Origin: Anaerolineales bacterium UBA5195
Lineage (GTDB): Bacteria; Chloroflexota; Anaerolineae; Anaerolineales; Villigracilaceae
Direction: 5' to 3'
Assembly: GCA_002412925.1 (NCBI GenBank)
Contig: DHVZ01000037.1
Coordinates: 100,879 to 164,878, forward strand
Length of the DNA: 64,000 nt
Shown: piece by piece, positions 16,005 through 23,057 of the stretch
Layout of the letters: each line of letters opens with the position of its first letter
Position numbering within the stretch: position 1 is the first letter of the stretch
Made by a program: the position numbers and the translations under genes
The notes under the pieces: model-generated
The model's database searches: none
Seen by the model: only the letters and a program-made list of their open reading frames with translations
What the model was told of the DNA's origin: nothing

Positions 16005-18245
16005 TCACATGATGTCTTCCAACTCATCATAGCGATTAACAACCAGTTCGAGAAGAGCCTGGCGCAGGGCTTCGCCATCCAGCTCACGGCTGTCCAGCTT
16101 ATGAACTTGGCGAGCCAACTCACTGTCACCCAGAACATCCAGAAGCCAGGACTCGAAATCACCACGATGCTGGTGATACTTTAATGAGCCAAGCGGTAAC
16201 TCATTGAGGATTTGCCGGAATTCCCACAAGTTGGCAGCGGAGTAGCCCAGGCTGCCGCCATCCGAAGTACAAAAGTGGAAGCGTTTGTGTTCAGGTAGGG
16301 GCGCCCGCAGGTATTTTTGTAAATGCCGGATATGCGGAATGGAGCGCGGCCCGGTCTGGAAACGCACCGGAGATTGCAATCTGGAGGTCAGGGGCCTGAA
16401 GACATTGGAACAGAGGAAAGTCTGGCCGATAGGCAAATTGGATATCTGATTGAGCACCTCCTGGCCTTCTTCGAATTGCGCCAGGTAAGGTGCCAGCGCC
16501 TGGATTTCTTCGGGGGCACCCAGGCGGGTGAGCAAACAATGATCGAGTTTCTTGAGAAGTAAGGGCGATAACTGGCTGGGACGATAACTGACCAATCCAA
16601 CCCCTAAACCTTCTTGCATGCTCTCCAATAGCAAGTTGGTAAATTCGCCGCCTTCATACGGACAGAAACCTTGCGCCTCGTCAATCAAGAACCAGTGCGG
16701 GCGCCCGCGCCTGGCCCGTAAACCGCGCAGCGCCCGAACAAACTCGAGCACATATTCATGACGCTCTTCGGGCGGGCGTATCGATAAATCGAGCACCAAG
16801 CTGACAGCGTGCCACTCAAGCAAGTTAACCAGGTCGGCTATTGAGGGGAGCGGCGTATCTGAAACTCCCAGGTGCAGGCTGTGAGTCATAGATGCCATCG
16901 CGCGATAATCGCCTTCAGGATCAATGATACAAACCTGATACCCCAACCTGAACAATTCTTCAGTCAAAAGCCCGGCCAGCCAGGATTTTCCGCTGTTACT
17001 GGCCCCGAAGATTCCTAAGCGGCTGTCAACAAGCGTCAACGGATCCAGGTAAACCGGCATGCCATCCTTGGTGTAGCCCAGCACCAGGCGCCGTTCCGGG
17101 CGCTGACGATGTTCCGGGCCTCGACGGGTTAGAAGCTGTCTGAGAAGCAGATTGATGCCGGTCCCGTTATCGCCAGGGACCGATGGAAGCACAACGTCTG
17201 CCAGGGCCTTGATTTTCGGAATGGCATTCGGGACAGCTACCGCCAGTTCGGCCAGTTCCAACATGCTGCAATCATTCTCGGCATCACCGCAGGCCACCAG
17301 GTTGCGCGGTGAGTAGCCCAAATCCTGCAAGGCGTAGGAAAGGCCTGTCCCTTTGGTTGCCCCGGGAGGCAACAACATGACGGCCCCATTGTTATATTCA
17401 ATTGTGACCCCCACGTTGATATCCTGCAAAACCTTCATAATAACTTCATCATAAGGAACGCGGGTAGCCACAATGCTCATCCCGCGTTCCAAGGGGATTT
17501 TCATTTCTTCCAGGCGCTGGACTACGACAGAGGATAGCCTGCCAAAAGGCAGTTTGACAACATTCCTCCTCGGGAAAAACACAACCGCGCCGTCTTCAGC
17601 GACGATCGCTTCAAAAAATTCGGTAAAAGGCCCACTCTCGATAAAACTTTCTATCACACGCCCGGTAGCCAGGATCAAGGTTAGCCCAGAAGTTTTGGCC
17701 TGGCGCAGCAAGTCCCAGGTTTCAGGAGCAATAACCCCATCCTTCGCCAGGGTGCCATCCAGGTCGCAGGCCAGCACTTTGAGATGCGAGTTCCTGCGCC
17801 GCTCGTTATGGAGCGAGGAGCTAGGCACGGGAGAAGCCTCTTCCGGCGGGGAAACCGGCTGCTCATTACCTGTCGTTCCGGACAAAATTTGCTGAACAAT
17901 TCGAATAATGTCTCGCAGGTGAAAAGGCTTGGGGATATAAGCTTTGGCAAGTTTCCTGGCGCGCTCTTCCACCTCGGGACTGCCGTAAGCTGTGATGATT
18001 ACACCAAGAATCCCTGGGGAAATCTGCTGGGCCTGGTGTAAAAGCTCCAAACCATCGATGCCGGGCAAGCGAAAATCTGAAATCAATAGATCAAAATGCT
18101 TGTTCCCCAGGCGCTCCAAGGCCTCTTCACCGGAAAAACATAATTCCACCTGGTATAGTCTGTCAGGGCTTAAATCCAGGGCTTTTTTTAGCGGATGGGC
18201 AACCCCTAATTCGTCCTCAACGATCAGGATATTGTGGCTCTTCAT
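16005..18245 (-). CDS. Response regulator fused to HAD phosphatase and HerA-like ATPase
   Basis: A 746-residue fusion. Residues 5-125 form a receiver domain with phospho-acceptor D57 (LLISDFRLPG) and K106. Residues about 155-375 form a HAD-IIB (Cof-like) phosphatase with ACDLDGTLAKDG (D161/D163), ILATGR and ACGDAENDCSM. Residues about 385-630 form a HerA/DUF87-type P-loop ATPase with Walker A GASNSGKS (414-421) and Walker B WFLIDEAQ. Residues about 655-746 resemble DUF5752 (ANLWEFRQIL, YHQHRGDFESWLLDVLGD). There is no DNA-binding output domain. Its ATG overlaps the kinase stop codon as ATGA, and GGAG lies nine bases before it, so the kinase and regulator are translationally coupled. Role of the output unknown. 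Confidence 0.9.
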   Translation of the reverse strand: MKSHNILIVEDELGVAHPLKKALDLSPDRLYQVELCFSGEEALERLGNKHFDLLISDFRLPGIDGLELLHQAQQISPGILGVIITAYGSPEVEERARKLAKAYIPKPFHLRDIIRIVQQILSGTTGNEQPVSPPEEASPVPSSSLHNERRRNSHLKVLACDLDGTLAKDGVIAPETWDLLRQAKTSGLTLILATGRVIESFIESGPFTEFFEAIVAEDGAVVFFPRRNVVKLPFGRLSSVVVQRLEEMKIPLERGMSIVATRVPYDEVIMKVLQDINVGVTIEYNNGAVMLLPPGATKGTGLSYALQDLGYSPRNLVACGDAENDCSMLELAELAVAVPNAIPKIKALADVVLPSVPGDNGTGINLLLRQLLTRRGPEHRQRPERRLVLGYTKDGMPVYLDPLTLVDSRLGIFGASNSGKSWLAGLLTEELFRLGYQVCIIDPEGDYRAMASMTHSLHLGVSDTPLPSIADLVNLLEWHAVSLVLDLSIRPPEERHEYVLEFVRALRGLRARRGRPHWFLIDEAQGFCPYEGGEFTNLLLESMQEGLGVGLVSYRPSQLSPLLLKKLDHCLLTRLGAPEEIQALAPYLAQFEEGQEVLNQISNLPIGQTFLCSNVFRPLTSRLQSPVRFQTGPRSIPHIRHLQKYLRAPLPEHKRFHFCTSDGGSLGYSAANLWEFRQILNELPLGSLKYHQHRGDFESWLLDVLGDSELARQVHKLDSRELDGEALRQALLELVVNRYDELEDIM

Positions 18246-21200
18246 GCCGCAGTCTCCAACCAATCCCCGGGATCCGAAGCGGGAAGCGCGATCGTAAACC
18301 TGACTCGATCCGGCTCGCGCAGGTTTTCAGCAGTCAGGGAACCTCCCAGATCCTGGATGATTTGATGGCTAATGGAGAGACCCAGCCCGGTGCCTCCAGG
18401 CTTGGTCGTAAAGAAGGGTTCGAAAATATTATCCAGGTGCTCGTAAGGGATAAGTTCGCCATTATTGGTAACCGCTAGCTTAACCCAGCCCGCTTCAACT
18501 TCAGCGGTAATACTAAGTTCCCCGCCCAGCGGCATGGCTTCGATGGCATTGATGCTCAGATTTAATAAGACCTCCACAACCTGATCGGGCACCACCTGGA
18601 TCAAGGGCAAATCCATGGGGACCTCGGAAGTTACTTCCACCCCAACATTCTTCAAGGATTTTTCAACTAAAACCAATGTTCGCTGCACCAGTTCCGAAAC
18701 AGGAACGGCCTCGTAAACCATTTTATTCGGGTTGGCCAGATTGAGCAGGCGGTTTGTAAGCCCAATCAAACGTTCAAGCTCGCGATAACAGAGTGACAAA
18801 TGCTCCTGGCGCTCGTTTGGATCGAGAGCAAAATCCAATACCAGTTCCACGTTGCTCTGGATGGACTGTAAAGGATTCTTAATCTCGTGGGCTAATTCCG
18901 CCGAAATCTTCCCCATGGCTGTCAGGCGCTCTGTGCGGACAAGATACTGTTCCAGGAGCTTCCTTTCGGTAATATCACGCACTACGCTGATAATGCCGAG
19001 CGGTTCGCCCGTCTCATTAACCACAAGCGACGCTCCTACCTCCGCCGGAAAACGAGTGCCATCTTTTTTGGTCAGGGCAAATTCCTGTCCACGGACACTC
19101 CAGCCCTTGGGAAATTTGGCAATCTCTTCGGTGATCCAGGAATGGTTCTCCAGGGCAAACAGGTCGAGAGCGCTCATGCCAATCATCTGACTTGGGTTTT
19201 CAATCCCGTATAATTCGGCAGCCCGCTGGTTGGATAAGATAATTTCCTTTTCCGGATTGATATAGAAAATTGCGTCTGGAGATGTGTCGACAAGAGTACG
19301 ATAACGCTTTTCGCTTTCTTGCAGCGCTGCCTCGGCCTGCTTGCGTTCCACCAGTTCGCGCTCCATCGCCTTGTAAAGCCGGGCATTCTCAATTGCCACG
19401 GCAATCTGGTCTGCCAACGTTTCCATGACCAGGATGTCGTCTTCGCCAAATGCGTGAAGCTGCGGGCTTTGTACGTCAAGCACGCCGACCAATTCATCGC
19501 CCACCCGAATGGGCACACTCAGCTCAGACAGGGTGGAAATCAAATCTGGGTAAAGGTTGACATACTTCAACTCTTTGCGCACATCATTGGCAAGCAATTT
19601 CTCGCCATGGGTGCCCACCCAGCCAACAATGCCTTGATCAAGCTTCAAACGATGGTTGATGGGGTAAAGATGGGCAAAAGAACCGGACTTGGCCTTCATA
19701 ATCAGTTCGTTCTGTTCGTTATCCAGGCTAAAAAGAGCCACGTGATGGTAATCAAAACTCTCCTGGATCAAATGCGCGGCCCTATCGAGCAGGCTATCCA
19801 AATCCAGCACGGCGGCAATTCGTCCGCTGATTTCGTTGATCAAGGTCAACTGCCTGGCACGTTGCTCCAGCACACCCTCGGCCCGTTTACGCTCCGTCAC
19901 ATCCATGCCGACCCCAACAATCCCCACGATGGCATCTCCCACAACAACCGGAGCCACCAGATTCTCATAAGCCTTTTTTTCAACCCCAACATTTTTTTCA
20001 TATTCCTGATGCAGGGTCTCGCCATGCAGCGCCAACTGATCCTGTTTTACCCATTGATCAATGATGGCTTCAGGCATATCAAGCTCATCAACCCTCTTGC
20101 CAACCACATCTCCATAATTTTTGATACTGGTCGTATTTTGCATGATGTAACGGAGATTGTCATCCACAGCCCAGAACTCGAAAGGCAAATTATCAATCAG
20201 GGCGCGCAAACGCGCCTCACTCTCGCGCAAGGCCGCCTCTGCCTGATTGCGTTCAGCAACCTGTTTTTCCAGTTCCAGTTTAGCCGCTTCAGCCACAGTC
20301 GCGCGGGTTTCAGCTTCAATTTGGCGCAAACGCGCCTGCTCCACTAACTTACGCTCGGTGATGTCACGCACATAGGCAATAATTCGCAGCTCCCCGCCAA
20401 TTGTTGTCGAGCGGGTACTGACCTCGCAAGGGAAAGGTTGACCATCCTTGCGTGTGTTCGAGGCTTCAAGCGTCACACCACCCTGAGCCATTTCAGCCTT
20501 GAGCACCTCAGGTAAGGTCTTCAAAACTTCTTCGGTAACCAGATCGGCTACTTTGAGGTGCAGCAGCTCGTCTTTGGAATATCCATACATATTAGAGGCT
20601 GAAGTATTGCAATCGAGAATGCGGCCATCCAAAGTCTCTAAAAAAATAGCATCCCTCGAGGCTTCAAACAAAGCTCGATATTTCTCTTCACTCTCCCTCA
20701 AGGCAGATTCGGACTTCCTGCGCTCGGTAATATCGGTGATCAGGCCGTCGTACCCAACCAGCCGCCCCTGCTCATCGTAGCGCGGAACCGGCGCATTCCT
20801 GATCCAGCGGGTGGAACCGTTTTTATGGAGAATCCGATGTTCAACCGGGTAAGCATCCTTCCCCGCTCTGACGAGGTTGGCTTGTTCCAAAACCGCCTTC
20901 CTGTCATCCTTGTGAACCATGCGCAACCATAAGTATGGGTCAGCAGCATATTCTGCCGCCGCATAACCCGTCACCAATTCAGAGCCGGGACCATGCGTGG
21001 TGTTCATGGTGCGTCCATCCCTGACTTCAACAGTAAAAACATAATCGCTGCCCGAGGCGCGCAACTGTTGGAGGTCCCCCTCGCCGGTAGATCGCAAGGG
21101 TATTACAGATTCTCGCCGGGCGGCTAAGTCAGCCCTCAAATCTCCACTTGATTCTAGCTCTTTACGTATCGCTGATAACTCCATAATCGCCTCAGCCAAG

Positions 21201-21424
21201 ACCGCCCTCTGGTGTGCCGACGTTTTCCCAGGCCTCTGTAACAGCCTTTCCAAGCTTTTCTGCAGAATATCTATCCGTTCAACCCATTTTTTGCTTTTCA
21301 TATCAGGCTTCTCCATTCCAATCAAGGCCTGCATACCACTGGCTGAAATTTTCAGTAAAGGCACAGCCGCGTCTGTTCTGGACAATTCTATTATAGAACA
21401 ATTGGCATCATTCGCTTCTGTCAC
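18242..21424 (-). CDS. Soluble multi-PAS/GAF sensor histidine kinase
   Basis: A 1060-residue kinase with no transmembrane segment. Domain order: a helical N-terminus, PAS with PAC (about 128-240), PAS (about 245-365), a coiled coil (about 370-410), PAS (about 412-525), GAF (about 540-690), PAS (about 705-830), HisKA with phospho-accepting H846 in ISAELAHEIKNPLQS, and the HATPase domain with LLNLSINAIEAMP (N box) and PGGTGLGLSISHQI (G box). It should read cytoplasmic or diffusible signals (redox, light, gas or small ligand). A GTG start at 21424 is supported by AAGGGGAG nine bases upstream. The cognate regulator is encoded immediately downstream with ATGA overlap. It is divergent from rarA, with only 34 bases between them. 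Confidence 0.92.
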   Translation of the reverse strand: MTEANDANCSIIELSRTDAAVPLLKISASGMQALIGMEKPDMKSKKWVERIDILQKSLERLLQRPGKTSAHQRAVLAEAIMELSAIRKELESSGDLRADLAARRESVIPLRSTGEGDLQQLRASGSDYVFTVEVRDGRTMNTTHGPGSELVTGYAAAEYAADPYLWLRMVHKDDRKAVLEQANLVRAGKDAYPVEHRILHKNGSTRWIRNAPVPRYDEQGRLVGYDGLITDITERRKSESALRESEEKYRALFEASRDAIFLETLDGRILDCNTSASNMYGYSKDELLHLKVADLVTEEVLKTLPEVLKAEMAQGGVTLEASNTRKDGQPFPCEVSTRSTTIGGELRIIAYVRDITERKLVEQARLRQIEAETRATVAEAAKLELEKQVAERNQAEAALRESEARLRALIDNLPFEFWAVDDNLRYIMQNTTSIKNYGDVVGKRVDELDMPEAIIDQWVKQDQLALHGETLHQEYEKNVGVEKKAYENLVAPVVVGDAIVGIVGVGMDVTERKRAEGVLEQRARQLTLINEISGRIAAVLDLDSLLDRAAHLIQESFDYHHVALFSLDNEQNELIMKAKSGSFAHLYPINHRLKLDQGIVGWVGTHGEKLLANDVRKELKYVNLYPDLISTLSELSVPIRVGDELVGVLDVQSPQLHAFGEDDILVMETLADQIAVAIENARLYKAMERELVERKQAEAALQESEKRYRTLVDTSPDAIFYINPEKEIILSNQRAAELYGIENPSQMIGMSALDLFALENHSWITEEIAKFPKGWSVRGQEFALTKKDGTRFPAEVGASLVVNETGEPLGIISVVRDITERKLLEQYLVRTERLTAMGKISAELAHEIKNPLQSIQSNVELVLDFALDPNERQEHLSLCYRELERLIGLTNRLLNLANPNKMVYEAVPVSELVQRTLVLVEKSLKNVGVEVTSEVPMDLPLIQVVPDQVVEVLLNLSINAIEAMPLGGELSITAEVEAGWVKLAVTNNGELIPYEHLDNIFEPFFTTKPGGTGLGLSISHQIIQDLGGSLTAENLREPDRVRFTIALPASDPGDWLETAA

Positions 21425-21425
21425 T

Positions 21426-21452
21426 TTGTTAGCTCCCCTTTTGCTTTATAAT
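21426..21452 (+). promoter_or_regulatory. Promoter giving a leaderless rarA transcript
   Basis: A perfect TATAAT at 21447-21452 lies only six bases before the rarA ATG at 21459, with TTGTTA at 21426-21431 as a -35 candidate (15-base spacer). There is no ribosome site, so the transcript would start at or next to the ATG. Confidence 0.6.
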
Positions 21453-21458
21453 CATTCC

Positions 21459-22865
21459 ATGCCCGACCTTTTCGACCACGCCATGCAGGAACGCATGAAC
21501 ACCGAAGCCCCGCTCGCCGCGCGGATGCGTCCGCGCACCCTGAACGAGTATATCGGCCAGGAACATATTGTCGGCGAGGGCAAGCTGCTGCGCCGCGCCA
21601 TCGAAACTGACCGCTTGTTTTCATCCATCATCCTGTGCGGACCGCCCGGAACAGGAAAAACCACCCTGGCGCAGGTCATCGCCAACCAGACCAAAAGCCA
21701 TTTTGAGACGCTTTCCGCCATCCTGGCAGGCAAGGCCGACCTGCGCGAAGTGATTGACCGCGCCCTGGAACGCAACCGGCTCTACAAACAACGCACCGTC
21801 CTGTTCATCGACGAAATCCACCGCTGGAACAAGGCCCAGCAGGATGCGCTGCTGCCCTTCGTTGAGAACGGCACGGTGACACTGATCGGCGCGACTACCG
21901 AAAATCCCTTCTTTGAAGTGATCAAGGCGCTGGTCAGCCGTTCGCGGATTTTCCAACTCCGCAATCTCAACCAGGCCGAAATCGGCACACTGCTCGAACG
22001 AGCCATCTCCGACCCGGAACGCGGTTACGGCAAGCGACGGATCGACCTGACCCCTGAAGCCCGCGCCCATCTCGTCGACATGGCTACCGGCGATGCCCGC
22101 AACGCCCTGAACGCGCTCGAACTGGCGGTTGAATCGACCCTGCCGGGCCAGGATGGCATCATCCAGATCACGCTGGATGTGGCGCAGGAATCAATCCAGC
22201 GCCGGGCCGTGCTCTACGACAAAGATGGAGATGCGCACTACGATACCATCTCGGCCTTTATCAAGTCTGTGCGCGGAAGCGACCCAGATGCCGCACTCTA
22301 TTGGCTGGCAAAGATGCTTTATGCTGGTGAAGACCCGCGCTTTATCATCCGCCGCCTGATAATTCTCTCTGGAGAGGATATTGGATTAGCTGACCCGATG
22401 GGCTTGGTGGTCGCTTCGGCCGCCGCCCAGGCGTTCGACTTTATTGGCCTGCCCGAGGGGATTTTCCCGATTGTCGAGGCAACACTCTACCTGGCGACCG
22501 CGCCCAAATCCAACAGTACCACCGCCTATTTCAAGACAGTACAACTGATTGAACAGGAGGGTGCCGGTTCCGTCCCTAAGCATTTGCAGGATGGCAACCG
22601 CGACCGCGAAGCGACCGGCCAGGGCAAAGGATACGTTTATCCTCACGAAGAAGAAGGACATTTCACCCCCCAGCAATACCTGCCAAAACGTCTGCTCGGT
22701 ACCTATTTCTATACCCCTTCCGTGGAAGGCTACGAGGCGCAGGTTTCCTCACGCCTGGAAATGTGGCGTAACGCCCAGAAAAAAGCCCTCGGCATCGAAA
22801 AAGAAACCTTCCTGCCAGATTTGTCGCAGGATAAGATTGATGAGCTAAAGCGGAATATCAAGTGA
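21459..22865 (+). CDS. rarA: Replication-associated recombination protein A (RarA/MgsA)
   Basis: A 468-residue AAA+ ATPase of the RarA/WRNIP1 family that acts at stalled replication forks. Walker A GPPGTGKTT begins at G61, Walker B is VLFIDEIHRWNKAQQDALLPFVE, sensor 1 is LIGATTENPFFEV and the arginine finger region is LVSRSRIFQL. The C-terminal tetramerisation domain is present with SDPDAALYWLAKMLYAGEDP. The family's usual N-terminus (PLAARMRPRTLNEYIGQEHI) starts 15 residues after this ATG. A longer in-frame start would cross the divergent kinase gene and is not credible. Initiation looks leaderless. Confidence 0.95.
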   Translation: MPDLFDHAMQERMNTEAPLAARMRPRTLNEYIGQEHIVGEGKLLRRAIETDRLFSSIILCGPPGTGKTTLAQVIANQTKSHFETLSAILAGKADLREVIDRALERNRLYKQRTVLFIDEIHRWNKAQQDALLPFVENGTVTLIGATTENPFFEVIKALVSRSRIFQLRNLNQAEIGTLLERAISDPERGYGKRRIDLTPEARAHLVDMATGDARNALNALELAVESTLPGQDGIIQITLDVAQESIQRRAVLYDKDGDAHYDTISAFIKSVRGSDPDAALYWLAKMLYAGEDPRFIIRRLIILSGEDIGLADPMGLVVASAAAQAFDFIGLPEGIFPIVEATLYLATAPKSNSTTAYFKTVQLIEQEGAGSVPKHLQDGNRDREATGQGKGYVYPHEEEGHFTPQQYLPKRLLGTYFYTPSVEGYEAQVSSRLEMWRNAQKKALGIEKETFLPDLSQDKIDELKRNIK

Positions 22866-22943
22866 TGTGTACTCCGCGCTCTCTAGCACGGTTTCCATAA
22901 AGGAATTGGTGGCTTCGCCCTTTTCAAAACTCGGAAAAACATC

Positions 22944-23037
22944 ACCACAAAGGCGCGAAGTCACCAAGAAATTAAATTCTTTGCCTTTTTTTCCGCCTAA
23001 AAAACTTTGTGTCTCTGTGGCTTTGTGGCTTTGTGGT
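22944..23037. repeat. Imperfect inverted repeat of the ACCACAAAG type
   Basis: ACCACAAAGGCGCGAAGTCA starting at 22944 is mirrored by TGTGGCTTTGTGGCTTTGTG and GT ending at 23037. The reverse complement of the right arm begins ACCACAAAGCCACAAAGCCA. It fills most of the 192-base gap between rarA and the Hsp70 gene, which holds no gene. Confidence 0.7.
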
Positions 23038-23057
23038 AAAGAACAGACAGGTAATTT

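Noticed and set aside
19319..20347. 342-codon open frame opposite the histidine kinase
   Set aside because: The kinase frame has complete PAS, GAF and kinase motifs, and the opposite frame has none.
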